A stretch of DNA of 64,000 bases, from the NCBI RefSeq assembly GCF_001655005.1, contig NZ_LXET01000051.1, positions 7,033-71,032 of the forward strand, written 5' to 3'. This DNA comes from Hafnia paralvei ATCC 29927 (GTDB lineage Bacteria; Pseudomonadota; Gammaproteobacteria; Enterobacterales; Enterobacteriaceae). Positions within the stretch are counted from its first letter, which is position 1. Every line of letters starts with the position of its first letter. The position numbers and the translations under genes were made by a program. Below, in pieces: positions 16,712-26,100 of this stretch. The notes under the pieces were generated by a model, which was not told where the DNA came from, searched no databases, and was given only the letters and a program-made list of their open reading frames with translations.

Positions 16712-16848
16712 AGGTGCACCCAGGAAGATGACTCGACGCTAGCGTCTCGCCCTACGGGCCGTTGCTAAAGCAACGTTATCTTCCCTTGTGCTACCGACAA
16801 CACCTAACCACCATGCAATCCTGCATTCGCGATAAGCATTGTGAAATA
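16712..16848 (-). ncRNA. tRNA-tail repeat, RtT RNA-like, copy 2
   Basis: 137-base unit following the third tRNA-Arg gene, about 90% identical to copy 1 by eye. Differences are conservative: the middle arm is GCCC-GTA-GGGC and the first arm loop has one extra T, while stems are unchanged. The duplicated tRNA end here reads GCACCT, so the CCA is lost. Conservation of the stems with change in the loops supports selection on RNA structure. Confidence 0.6.
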
Positions 16849-16925
16849 TGGTGCACCCAGGAAGATTCGAACTTCCGACCGCTCGGTTCGTAGCCGAGTA
16901 CTCTATCCAGCTGAGCTATGGGTGC
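16849..16925 (-). tRNA. tRNA-Arg(ACG)
   Basis: Identical in sequence to the copy at 16582-16658, with CCA encoded. It is followed (minus strand) by RtT-like copy 2. Confidence 0.97.
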
Positions 16926-16979
16926 ACAGGATACTACTGATATCGTGACACTGAGAAATCACCGCATCACAACAAAATA

Positions 16980-17056
16980 TGGTGCACCCAGGAAGATTCG
17001 AACTTCCGACCGCTCGGTTCGTAGCCGAGTACTCTATCCAGCTGAGCTATGGGTGC
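16980..17056 (-). tRNA. tRNA-Arg(ACG)
   Basis: Identical to its neighbours; CCA encoded. A 54-base spacer separates it from the next copy, and the spacers themselves are nearly identical, so tRNA plus spacer form a tandem repeat of 131 bases. Confidence 0.97.
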
Positions 17057-17110
17057 ACAGGATACTACTGATATCGTGACGCTAATAAATCATCGCATCA
17101 CAACAAAATA

Positions 17111-17187
17111 TGGTGCACCCAGGAAGATTCGAACTTCCGACCGCTCGGTTCGTAGCCGAGTACTCTATCCAGCTGAGCTATGGGTGC
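17111..17187 (-). tRNA. tRNA-Arg(ACG)
   Basis: First tRNA-Arg of the array, only 4 bases after the tRNA-Ser 3' end. Identical to the other three copies; CCA encoded. Confidence 0.97.
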
Positions 17188-17191
17188 AAAA

Positions 17192-17284
17192 TGGCGGTGA
17201 GGCGGGGATTCGAACCCCGGATGCAGCTTTTGACCGCATACTCCCTTAGCAGGGGAGCGCCTTCAGCCTCTCGGCCACCTCACC
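17192..17284 (-). tRNA. serV: tRNA-Ser(GCT)
   Basis: 93 bases, class II tRNA with long variable arm (TATGCGGTCAAAAGCTGCAT). Anticodon arm CTCCCCTGCTAAGGGAG gives anticodon GCT for AGC/AGU codons. CCA encoded. Leads the serV-argVYZQ-type operon. Confidence 0.96.
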
Positions 17285-17349
17285 TTACGCATATCTTTCG
17301 ATGCGTGCTGACTAACTTTGTTTAAGCTCATCGGCACTGCGTGGCGCAC

Positions 17350-17377
17350 ATATTACTTTCTGGGGTTTATAAGTCAA
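17350..17377 (-). promoter_or_regulatory. promoter of the tRNA-Ser/tRNA-Arg operon
   Basis: On the minus strand TTGACT (17377-17372), 16-base spacer, TAATAT (17355-17350), then a GC-rich discriminator (GTGCGCC) typical of stringently controlled stable-RNA promoters. Start would be near 17343, about 60 bases before tRNA-Ser. The rest of the gap to csrA (17378-17600) shows no gene. Confidence 0.75.
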
Positions 17378-17610
17378 ACATTTTTTCGAGACTCTGATTC
17401 GTTTGTGTAAAACACAGTCAAAAAGCACGATTTTAAGGCAAGCTGTTGATTTAATAATCACGAAATGGGTATGTAAAACCACAAAATCCAGTCATGGTAT
17501 CGACAGAAAAAAGTAAACGTGAGCGAATCTGGCAGTGGCAAAACAGAAAGAGGGGAAAAAAAATATGAAGAGAGACAGAGTTTACTGCGAAGAATAGTCG
17601 GGGTAGCGTT

Positions 17611-17636
17611 AGCGCCCCGTATAAACACGGGACGCT
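17611..17636 (-). terminator. hairpin after csrA
   Basis: Ten bases after the csrA stop, AGCGTCCCGT and ACGGGGCGCT (minus strand) form a 10-bp stem with one G-U pair. No T-run follows, so termination here is uncertain; it may protect the mRNA 3' end. Confidence 0.35.
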
Positions 17637-17645
17637 ACACTAGGA

Positions 17646-17831
17646 TTAGTAAGTCGTCTGTTGAGACTTTTCAGCCTGAATACGTTGGTAAATCTCTTCA
17701 CGATGGACAGAAACCTCTTTCGGAGCATTCACCCCGATGCGAACTTGGTTTCCTTTAACACCTAATACAGTGACCGTTACCTCATCACCAATCATGAGGG
17801 TTTCACCCACTCGACGAGTCAAAATTAGCAT
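17646..17831 (-). CDS. csrA: carbon storage regulator CsrA
   Basis: Dimeric RNA-binding protein that controls translation and stability of mRNAs for glycogen, motility and biofilm genes. 61 residues, MLILTRRVGETLMIGDEVTV at the start with the RNA-binding Leu4 and Arg6, and RVGVNAPKEVSVHREEIY-type core (Arg44 in VHREEI). Identical to E. coli CsrA over nearly its whole length, ending SQQTTY. Between alaS and the tRNA operon as in E. coli. Confidence 0.98.
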   Translation of the reverse strand: MLILTRRVGETLMIGDEVTVTVLGVKGNQVRIGVNAPKEVSVHREEIYQRIQAEKSQQTTY

Positions 17832-18025
17832 TCTTTGCTCCTTGAAAGATTAATTAGAGTCGGGTCTCTCAGTTTCCCCGCCATTATCCATCATCTATTG
17901 TGAAAACGTAACCTATAACAAGTTCATAATGTGTAAGCAGATTAGGCTGAACCACACTGTATGTACAAGTTTAGTCCAAATGGTATACACCGTAGTAATT
18001 TTTATAACAAGCATGTTAACTAAAA

Positions 18026-18064
18026 AACAAAAAACGCCATACCTGACAATAAGATATGGCGTTT
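18026..18064 (-). terminator. alaS terminator
   Basis: AAACGCCATA (18032-18041) pairs with TATGGCGTTT (18055-18064); on the minus strand the stem is followed by a T-rich tract. It lies 21 bases after the alaS stop. Confidence 0.85.
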
Positions 18065-18084
18065 GTTTATCAAGCTATTCTAAA

Positions 18085-20712
18085 TTACAGCTTATCGGCA
18101 ACCCAAGCTTCGACGCCAGCCAGAGCCTGAGGTAATGCAGTAGCATCACTACCACCCGCCATCGCCATATCAGGACGTCCACCGCCCTTACCACCGACCT
18201 GCTGAGCAACCATACCGATCAGCTCGCCAGCTTTCACCTTATCAGTCAGATCCTTGGTCACACCTGCAACCAAGCTCACTTTACCTTCCGCAGTCGTCGC
18301 CAGAACCACCACGCCTGAGCCAAGCTGGTTCTTCAGGTCATCGACCATGGTACGCAGCATTTTGGCTTCAACGTTGTCCAGTTGGCTCACTAACAGCTTC
18401 ACGCCCTTAACATCAACGGCTTTGCTAGAAAGTGAAGCACTCTCCTGTGCAGCCTGCTGATCTTTAAGCTGCTGTAGCTCTTTTTCCAACTGACGTGTTT
18501 TATCCATCACTGCACGGATTTTTTCCGCGACGCTATGAGCATCGCTCTTCACTAACGATGCCGCTTCACGCAAAGCATCAGCATCCTGATGCATAACGGC
18601 AATCGCACCTTCGCCAGTGACGGCTTCGATACGACGCACGCCAGCCGCAGTACCCGCTTCAGACGTGATACGGAACAGGCCAATATCGCCGGTCTGACGC
18701 GCATGAGTACCGCCACAAAGCTCAGTTGAGAAATCACCCATACTCAGCACGCGAACGCTTTCATCGTATTTCTCACCGAACAACGCCATAGCCCCCTTCG
18801 CTTTCGCGTCTTCGAGATCCATGATGTTAGTTTCGATTGGCAAATTACGACGAATTTGCGCGTTGACGATATCTTCTACTTGACGAATTTGCTCAGGTTT
18901 CATCGCTTCAAAATGAGAGAAGTCGAAACGCAGGTTGCGATCGCTCACCAGAGAGCCTTTTTGCGAGACATGATCGCCCAGTACCTGACGCAGCGCAGCG
19001 TGCAGCAAATGAGTCGCTGAGTGGTTCAAACGGATGCGACTACGACGAGCTTCATCGATAGTGGCCTCAACGCTATCTCCCACCTTCACAGAGCCCTGTG
19101 CAACTTTGCCCTGATGACCAATTGCTTGACCGTATTTTTGAGTGTCGGTCACAACAAAACTTACGCCCTGTGCAGTCAATTCGCCTTTATCGCCAACCTG
19201 ACCGCCTGATTCTGCATAGAATGGCGTTTCGTTCAGAACAACTACGCCTTCTTCGCCTGCATTCAGAACGTCAACGGCCTGACCATCGCGGAACAGTGCG
19301 GTAACGCTCGAATGCTGCTGGTTATGATCGTAACCAGAGAACTTAGAGGCACCATCGACACGGATCATGCTGTTATAGTCAGCGCCAAAACCGCTAGACT
19401 CACGCGCACGACGACGTTGCTCTTCCATTGCACGCTCAAAGCCAATTTCATCCACTTTCAGATTACGCTCACGGCATACGTCAGCGGTCAAATCCAGAGG
19501 GAAACCATAGGTGTCATACAGACGGAAAGCCGTTTCTCCATCCAGCGTATCGCCGCTCAGTTTGGACAGTTCATCGTCCAACAGCGCCAAACCACGCTCC
19601 AGAGTACGAGCAAACTGCTCTTCCTCAGTTTTCAGAACCTGTTCAACCATTGACTGCTGGCGTTTCAACTCATCGGCGGCTGGCCCCATCACTTCGATTA
19701 GCGGTGCAACCAGCTTGTAGAAGAAGGTCTCTTTTGCACCCACCATATTACCGTGGCGCACAGCGCGGCGGATGATACGACGTAGCACATAACCGCGGCC
19801 TTCGTTAGAAGGCAGTACGCCGTCAGAAACCAAGAACGCGCAGGAGCGAATATGGTCGGCAATGACGCGCAACGATTTGCTAGACAGATCGGTAGCACCG
19901 GTCACTTTTGCCGTAGCGGCAATCAGCGTGCGGAACAAGTCGATATCATAGTTGGAATTAACGTGTTGCAGCACAGCAGCAATACGCTCCAATCCCATGC
20001 CGGTATCAACTGACGGCTTAGGCAGTGGCAACATTGTGCCATCTGACTGGCGGTTGAACTGCATGAAGACGATGTTCCAGATCTCAATGTAGCGATCGCC
20101 ATCTTCTTCAGCGCTACCAGGAGGCCCACCCCAGATATGGTCACCGTGATCGTAGAAAATCTCAGTGCATGGACCACAAGGACCGGTATCCCCCATCTGC
20201 CAGAAGTTATCTGAAGCAAACGGTGCGCCTTTGTTATCACCGATACGAATAATACGTTCGCGTGGAACACCCACTTCGTCAGCCCAGATATTGAAGGCTT
20301 CGTCGTCGGTTTCGTAAACGGTCACCCACAGTTTTTCTTTCGGCAAATTGAACCAGTTTTCACCGGTCAGCAATTCCCATGCAAACTGAATTGCATCATG
20401 CTTGAAATAATCGCCGAAGCTGAAGTTACCCAGCATTTCGAAGAAAGTATGGTGACGCGCGGTATACCCGACGTTTTCCAAATCGTTATGTTTACCACCC
20501 GCACGAACACAACGTTGAGACGTTGTCGCGCGGCTGTAGCTGCGTTTATCGATGCCGAGGAATACATCCTTGAATTGATTCATACCTGCGTTAGTGAACA
20601 ACAACGTTGGGTCGTTGTTCGGAACCAGAGAGCTACTCTCTACTATCTGGTGCCCTTTACTATGGTAGAAATCGAGAAACGCTTGACGGATCTCAGCGGT
20701 ACTCTTGCTCAT
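18085..20712 (-). CDS. alaS: alanine-tRNA ligase
   Basis: Class II synthetase charging tRNA-Ala, 875 residues (E. coli 876). The N-terminal catalytic domain starts STAEIRQAFLDFYHSKGH and contains the motif 2 region TSQRCVRAGGKHNDLENVG. The editing domain carries the zinc/His motif SATHLLHAALRQVLGDHVSQKGS and the Cys-His pair in ELCGGTHARQTGDIG. The C-terminal C-Ala domain ends in a Gly-rich GKGGGRPDMAMAGG. Start ATG 20712. Between csrA and recX as in E. coli. Confidence 0.98.
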   Translation of the reverse strand: MSKSTAEIRQAFLDFYHSKGHQIVESSSLVPNNDPTLLFTNAGMNQFKDVFLGIDKRSYSRATTSQRCVRAGGKHNDLENVGYTARHHTFFEMLGNFSFGDYFKHDAIQFAWELLTGENWFNLPKEKLWVTVYETDDEAFNIWADEVGVPRERIIRIGDNKGAPFASDNFWQMGDTGPCGPCTEIFYDHGDHIWGGPPGSAEEDGDRYIEIWNIVFMQFNRQSDGTMLPLPKPSVDTGMGLERIAAVLQHVNSNYDIDLFRTLIAATAKVTGATDLSSKSLRVIADHIRSCAFLVSDGVLPSNEGRGYVLRRIIRRAVRHGNMVGAKETFFYKLVAPLIEVMGPAADELKRQQSMVEQVLKTEEEQFARTLERGLALLDDELSKLSGDTLDGETAFRLYDTYGFPLDLTADVCRERNLKVDEIGFERAMEEQRRRARESSGFGADYNSMIRVDGASKFSGYDHNQQHSSVTALFRDGQAVDVLNAGEEGVVVLNETPFYAESGGQVGDKGELTAQGVSFVVTDTQKYGQAIGHQGKVAQGSVKVGDSVEATIDEARRSRIRLNHSATHLLHAALRQVLGDHVSQKGSLVSDRNLRFDFSHFEAMKPEQIRQVEDIVNAQIRRNLPIETNIMDLEDAKAKGAMALFGEKYDESVRVLSMGDFSTELCGGTHARQTGDIGLFRITSEAGTAAGVRRIEAVTGEGAIAVMHQDADALREAASLVKSDAHSVAEKIRAVMDKTRQLEKELQQLKDQQAAQESASLSSKAVDVKGVKLLVSQLDNVEAKMLRTMVDDLKNQLGSGVVVLATTAEGKVSLVAGVTKDLTDKVKAGELIGMVAQQVGGKGGGRPDMAMAGGSDATALPQALAGVEAWVADKL

Positions 20713-20846
20713 AATTGTCCCGGAGTCAGGCTAAAAGAACTGTAGTGAACAGACCCTCTCGCAATTGACTGCAAGTCGGTCGCACACAAACATAAAGTGG
20801 GAATAAGATAAATTTTCTTCACTGCGAAGTAAAATCCCGCGTGCAT

Positions 20847-21287
20847 TCAATCCGACAAATTGGAGAAAACAGCGTAAATTTCTTCCTGAAAGAAGCCTCG
20901 GTACAATAAAAATCGCTGCACCTTTGCTTTTTCTTTCCATTCTTGGGGGAGAGTTTGACCAAACTTACGATGCGCAGTTTGTTTCGCCAATGCACACCAG
21001 TCGATATCTGACGACGCAAAAGCATCATGGATAAGCTCGCGAGCAATACCTTTCATTCCTAGCTCTTGCTGAATTCTTTGTACTCCGTACCCTTTTTGGC
21101 TACGCATCACAAGATAACGTTCAGCAAAACGGCGATCGTCCAGCCAATGATGTTCGTGGCAATAGGCGATAGCTTGTTCAACGTCTTCTTCAGAAACGTC
21201 TTGCGCCGCAAGTTTGCGGCGCAATTCAGTTTCGCTATGGTCACGTTGAGCAAGTAACCGCATCGCCCGATTCAGTGTTTCAGTCAC
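20847..21287 (-). CDS. recX: RecA modulator RecX
   Basis: Small helical protein that caps and disassembles RecA filaments. 146 residues, shorter than E. coli RecX (166). The three-helix repeats show as AMRLLAQRDHSETELRRKL, the central HHWLDDRRFAERYLVMRSQKGYGVQRIQQEL and the C-terminal KAKVQRFLLYRGFFQEEI. It follows recA by 66 bases with a partial hairpin in between, so it should be expressed by read-through and be SOS-linked. Confidence 0.95.
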   Translation of the reverse strand: MTETLNRAMRLLAQRDHSETELRRKLAAQDVSEEDVEQAIAYCHEHHWLDDRRFAERYLVMRSQKGYGVQRIQQELGMKGIARELIHDAFASSDIDWCALAKQTAHRKFGQTLPQEWKEKAKVQRFLLYRGFFQEEIYAVFSNLSD

Positions 21288-21312
21288 TAATTCGTTCCTC
21301 GAAGCGGTTCTT

Positions 21313-21333
21313 TATGCCGTTGAGTGCGGCATA
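21313..21333 (-). terminator. recA-recX intergenic hairpin
   Basis: TATGCCG (21313-21319) and CGGCATA (21327-21333) form a 7-bp stem with a 7-base loop. No T-run on the recA strand, which fits partial termination and read-through into recX. Confidence 0.5.
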
Positions 21334-21353
21334 TTCTCTCAAACAACACGTGA

Positions 21354-22406
21354 TTATGCGTCGTCTTCCAGTAGCTCTTCATCAGCAGAAGGCTTGTGGT
21401 TAGCATTCTCTGCCGCTGCATGACTCAACAACAGTTCACGCAGTTTAGTATCTAACTCGGCACGAATTGCAGGGTTTTCCTGCAGGTACTTCATGGAGTT
21501 TGATTTACCCTGACCAATCTTGTCACCGTTGTAGGCATACCAAGCACCGGATTTATCTACCAGCTTGTGTTTAACGCCCAGATCGATCAGCTCGCTTTCT
21601 TTAGAGATACCAGCACCGTAAAGGATCTGGAACTCAGCCTGACGGAATGGAGGTGCTACCTTGTTTTTTACCACTTTCACACGGGTTTCATTACCCACAA
21701 CTTCATCGCCGTCTTTAATCGCGCCGATACGACGGATATCCAAACGAACAGAAGAGTAAAACTTCAGTGCATTACCACCAGTGGTAGTTTCTGGGTTACC
21801 GAACATCACACCGATCTTCATACGGATCTGGTTGATGAAAATCACCAAGCAGTTTGCATTCTTGATGTTAGCGGTCAGTTTACGCAGCGCCTGAGACATC
21901 AAACGCGCCTGCAAACCAACGTGAGAGTCGCCCATCTCGCCTTCGATTTCTGCTTTAGGCGTCAGCGCAGCTACGGAGTCAACGACGATGACATCAACCG
22001 CGCCAGAACGAACCAGAGCGTCACAAATTTCTAACGCTTGCTCACCGGTATCTGGCTGAGAGATCAGAAGATCGTCTACTTGAACCCCTAATTTGCCTGC
22101 GTAGATTGGGTCTAACGCATGCTCGGCATCGATAAACGCACAGGTTTTACCGGCAGCCTGAGCGCTAGCGATCACAGACAGAGTCAGCGTCGTTTTACCG
22201 GAGGATTCTGGCCCAAAGATTTCAACCACACGCCCCATCGGCAAACCGCCAATGCCCAGAGCAACGTCCAGACTCAGAGAACCTGTAGATACAGAATCAA
22301 TATCCAACGTCTGGGTATCACCAAGACGCATAATAGAACCTTTACCAAACTGCTTTTCAATCTGGCCTAACGCAGCGGCTAGAGCCCTTTGTTTGTTCTC
22401 GTCCAT
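21354..22406 (-). CDS. recA: recombinase RecA
   Basis: DNA strand-exchange ATPase and LexA coprotease, 350 residues. Walker A GPESSGKTTLTL (residues ~67-78), Walker B VIVVDSVAALTP, the L2 loop region INQIRMKIGVMFGNPETTTGG and the acidic C-terminal tail (ADEELLEDDA) are all present. The promoter with an exact SOS box lies 40-65 bases upstream. Divergences from E. coli are small and mostly at the C-terminus. Confidence 0.99.
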   Translation of the reverse strand: MDENKQRALAAALGQIEKQFGKGSIMRLGDTQTLDIDSVSTGSLSLDVALGIGGLPMGRVVEIFGPESSGKTTLTLSVIASAQAAGKTCAFIDAEHALDPIYAGKLGVQVDDLLISQPDTGEQALEICDALVRSGAVDVIVVDSVAALTPKAEIEGEMGDSHVGLQARLMSQALRKLTANIKNANCLVIFINQIRMKIGVMFGNPETTTGGNALKFYSSVRLDIRRIGAIKDGDEVVGNETRVKVVKNKVAPPFRQAEFQILYGAGISKESELIDLGVKHKLVDKSGAWYAYNGDKIGQGKSNSMKYLQENPAIRAELDTKLRELLLSHAAAENANHKPSADEELLEDDA

Positions 22407-22444
22407 CTGTTACTCCATGCATAGCGAACCTGAAATTGGTGTTG

Positions 22445-22472
22445 ATTATACTGTATAGTCATACAGTATCAA
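22445..22472 (-). promoter_or_regulatory. recA promoter with LexA (SOS) box
   Basis: On the minus strand TTGATA (22472-22467), 16-base spacer, TATAAT (22450-22445). The spacer is a LexA site: CTGT (22466-22463 region) with ACAG separated by 8 bases, within the 20-base palindrome 22449-22468. Layout identical to E. coli recA, so LexA binding would block RNA polymerase directly. Confidence 0.95.
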
Positions 22473-22478
22473 GTGTGA

Positions 22479-22967
22479 TTAAAGAAATTTTTCAATTAAC
22501 ACACGAAGAGCAAACTCTGCCGCCAGCTGACGTACTTGTAAACGTCCCCCAGGGAAATATTGACGAATAGCATAAGCGCGCCCGTCTTTAGCCGCAAAAC
22601 CGAACCAAACGGTTCCCACAGGCTTAGCCACCGAACCACCGTCAGGGCCCGCAATTCCGCTGACAGAAACAGCAAAGTCGGCATGGGCCACTTTCAATGC
22701 CCCCTGCGCCATCTCATTCACCACGGCCTCACTGACCGCACCATAAAGCTGTAATGATTCATGAGTGACGCCCAGCATCTCGTGCTTAGCCTCATTACTG
22801 TAGGTGACGTAACCGCGCTCAAAATAGGAAGAACTGCCGCTGATATCCGTAATCGCTTTGGCGATTAATCCGCCGGTACAAGACTCGGCGCAGGTCAACG
22901 TAGCACCGATTCCCTTTAGGCGCTCCCCCAGCGTCACGCTCAATTCAAGTAACACATCGTCCGTCAT
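22479..22967 (-). CDS. pncC: nicotinamide-nucleotide amidase
   Basis: CinA C-terminal family enzyme (YgaD) that deamidates NMN to NaMN in NAD recycling. 162 residues. Family signatures: LTCAESCTGGLIAKAITDISGSSSYFERGYVTYSNEAK-type region begins near residue 24 (nucleophile Ser in ESCTGG), and SVSGIAGPDGGS-KPVGTVWFG near 105. Just upstream of the recA promoter as in E. coli. Its 5' side borders the inserted pump module. Confidence 0.96.
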   Translation of the reverse strand: MTDDVLLELSVTLGERLKGIGATLTCAESCTGGLIAKAITDISGSSSYFERGYVTYSNEAKHEMLGVTHESLQLYGAVSEAVVNEMAQGALKVAHADFAVSVSGIAGPDGGSVAKPVGTVWFGFAAKDGRAYAIRQYFPGGRLQVRQLAAEFALRVLIEKFL

Positions 22968-23084
22968 GTATTATTCCTTTGTACGGTGAGAATCGGTTTT
23001 TGATGTTAGCACTTTCCTTCAAACAATGTGCTCAGATGTGCGGTGGGGAAAACTGAAAATGCGTAGAGGATTCCATTTACCAAT

Positions 23085-23125
23085 AATAAGAAAATATTGC
23101 CTCCTCCATTAGAGGAGAAGGCAAT
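23085..23125 (-). terminator. terminator of the mdtEF-like operon
   Basis: ATTGCCTcCTCC and GGAG-AAGGCAAT type arms (23096-23107 with 23112-23125) form a long stem with one bulge; on the minus strand ATTTTCTTATT follows. It lies 31 bases after the pump gene. Confidence 0.75.
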
Positions 23126-23155
23126 TCATTGAAAACCAGAAACACGATGAGATCG

Positions 23156-26100
23156 CTAAGATCGTCTGGCAAACCGACGCTCTATGACCACAAAGAAGAC
23201 CGGAACTAAGAAAATCGTTAGCGCAGTGGCTGAGATCATCCCGCCAATAACTCCGGTCCCCACAGCATTTTGTGCCGCTGAGCCCGCTCCCGTGCTTATC
23301 GCCATCGGTAAAACCCCAAGGATAAAGGCCAGTGACGTCATCAGTATTGGACGTAAGCGCATACGCACCGCTTCAAGCGTTGCCTCATGAACATTTTTGC
23401 CTTCCCTGTCGATAAGATCTTTGGCGAATTCAACGATCAAAATCGCGTTTTTCACCGATAAACCAATCGTTGTCAGTAAACCGACTTGGAAATAGACGTC
23501 GTTATTCATACTGCGTAGTGTGACGGCTAAAAGCGCGCCAATAATTCCCAGCGGCACCACCAACATCACCGAGAACGGAATCGACCAGCTTTCATAAAGC
23601 GCGGCCAGACTCAGGAACACGACCACCAGTGAAATCGCATACAGCGCAGGAGCTTGATTTCCCGATAGTCTTTCCTGATAGGACATTCCAGTCCAATCAT
23701 AGCCCACCCCGTTCGGCAGTTTTGCAGCTAGCGCCTCCATCATCGCCATGGCCTCACCGCTGCTTTTACCACGGGTCGCTTCGCCAAGAATCTCCATTGA
23801 CGGCAAACCGTTATAGCGTTCCAATCGTGGAGAACCATACTCCCAATGAGCAGACGCAAAAGAGGAGAACGGTACCATCTGGCCAGACGCGCTGCGTACA
23901 TACCAGCTATCGATATTTTCCGGCAGCATGCGATAAGGCGCCTGAGCCTGCACATAAACCTTCTTTACCCGCTCATTATCAATAAAGTCATTCACATAGG
24001 TGCCGCCAAAGGCCGATGACAGCGTTTGATTAATATCTGCCAACGAAACACCCTGCGCTAAAGCTTTTTCCTGATCAATAGTCACTTTAAATTGCGGCGT
24101 ATCCTCCATACCGTTAGGACGAACACCGGTGAGCATTTCAGGATGCTGCGCAGCCATGCCCAGCAGTTCATTACGAGCTTCAGTCAGTTTTTCATGCCCT
24201 AAATTGCCCTGATCGATCAGTTCAAAATCAAAACCGGTAGAAGTGCCAAGTCCAGAAATAGCCGGCAGATTAAAAGGAAATACCAGCGCATCCTTTATCT
24301 GACCAAAAGCCACAGCCGCACGGGCGAGAATTGCCGTCACCCGATTCTCTTCGCCTTGACGCTCACTCCAAGGCTTAAGGCTGACAAAAGCTAAACCGTT
24401 ATTTTGCCCCTGCCCACTGAAGCCAAAGCCACTAACCGTAAACACCGACTCCACGTCTCGCTGCTCTTTCTTTAGGAAATAATCGGTCACCTGCGCCAGC
24501 ACCTTATCAGTTCGCTGCTGAGTCGCCCCTGCGGGCAACTGCACCGATGTCAACGCAATACCTTGATCCTCTTCAGGAATAAATCCGGTTGGCAGTTGAA
24601 TGAAGAGCACGCCCATCCCCACCACGACCAAGAGGTAAATCGCCATATAGCGGCCGGTTTTCACCAGCATATGGTCAACACTATCGGTGTAGTGATGGGT
24701 AAATTTATTGAACAGGCGGTTAAACCAGCCAAAGAACCCGCCTTTGTTGTGTGAGGTTCCAGGGGTAACCGGCTTAAGAATAGTGGCACACAGCGCCGGA
24801 GTTAAAATAATCGCCACGAGAATCGACAACACCATCGCCGAAACAATCGTGACAGAGAATTGACGGTAAATTGCACCGGTTGCACCACCGAAAAAGGCCA
24901 TCGGAACAAATACGGCTGACAAAACCAAAGCAATACCCACGAGAGCACTTTGAATTTGAACCATCGATTTCTTGGTCGCTTCTTTGGCAGAGAGCCCCTC
25001 TTCTTCCAGCACACGCTCAACGTTTTCGACAACAACGATAGCGTCATCCACCAGCAGACCAATGGCCAACACCATTGCAAACATCGTCAAGGTATTGATC
25101 GAATAACCAAACACATCAAGAATGGCGAAAGTCCCGAGCAACACCACCGGCACCGCAATGGTAGGAATAAGCGTTGCGCGTAGATTTTGCAAAAACAGAT
25201 ACATCACTAAAAAGACTAAAACCACCGCTTCCAATAATGTTTTAACCACTTCATTGATGGAAATTTTCACGAAAGGCGTTGTATCGTAGGGATACACCAC
25301 TTTCAGCCCCTGCGGGAAAAAAGGCTGCAGCTTCACTAATTCAGCCTTGATATTATTCGCCACATCCAGCGCATTCGCGCCGGTCGCAAGCTTAATCCCC
25401 AGCCCAGCCGCCGGTTTACCATTAAAGCGAGCCTGCGTGCTGTAGTTTTCACTCCCTAGCTCAACTTTTGCCACATCACGTAATAGCACCCGTGAGCCAT
25501 CTGGCTGAACCTTAAGCAAAATCTTGCCAAATTCCTGCGGCGATTGAAGGCGAGTTTGCGCGATAATAGAGGCATTCAGCTCCTGTCCTGCAACCGCGGG
25601 CATCCCACCCAACTGCCCAGCGGCAATCTGATTGTTTTGTACTTTGATTTGATCAATGACATCCAAGGGCGTTAGGTGAAAGTTATTCAGCTTATGTGGG
25701 TCGAGCCAAATACGCATCGCATACTGAGAACCAAACAGTTGCACGTCTCCGACCCCTTCAGTACGGCTGAGTGGGTCTTGAATATTAGAAGCGACATAGT
25801 CAGCGATATCAGACTGAGACATGGTGTTATCTTCAGAAATAAATCCGGCAACCATTAAAAAACTGCTGCTAGATTTTTCAACGCTAATCCCCTGCTGCTG
25901 GACTTCTTGAGGCAAAAGTGGCATTGCTAACTGAAGCTTGTTTTGCACCTGAACCTGAGCAATATCAGGGTCAGTTCCTGATTGGAAAGTCAGCGTCACC
26001 GACGCGCTACCGGAAGAGTCGCTCGTCGATGACATATACATCAGATTATCAATCCCGTTCATATTCTGTTCGATAATCTGCGTCACCGAATTCTGCACGG

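Noticed and set aside
17049..17325. ORFs on the plus strand across the tRNA cluster, with peptides such as GEAGIRTPDAAFD
   Set aside because: They are antisense to tRNA-Arg and tRNA-Ser genes; such spurious tRNA-antisense proteins are a well-known artefact.
19312..19775. Long plus-strand ORFs inside alaS
   Set aside because: They are shadows of the alaS reading frame on the other strand and lack ribosome sites and homology.
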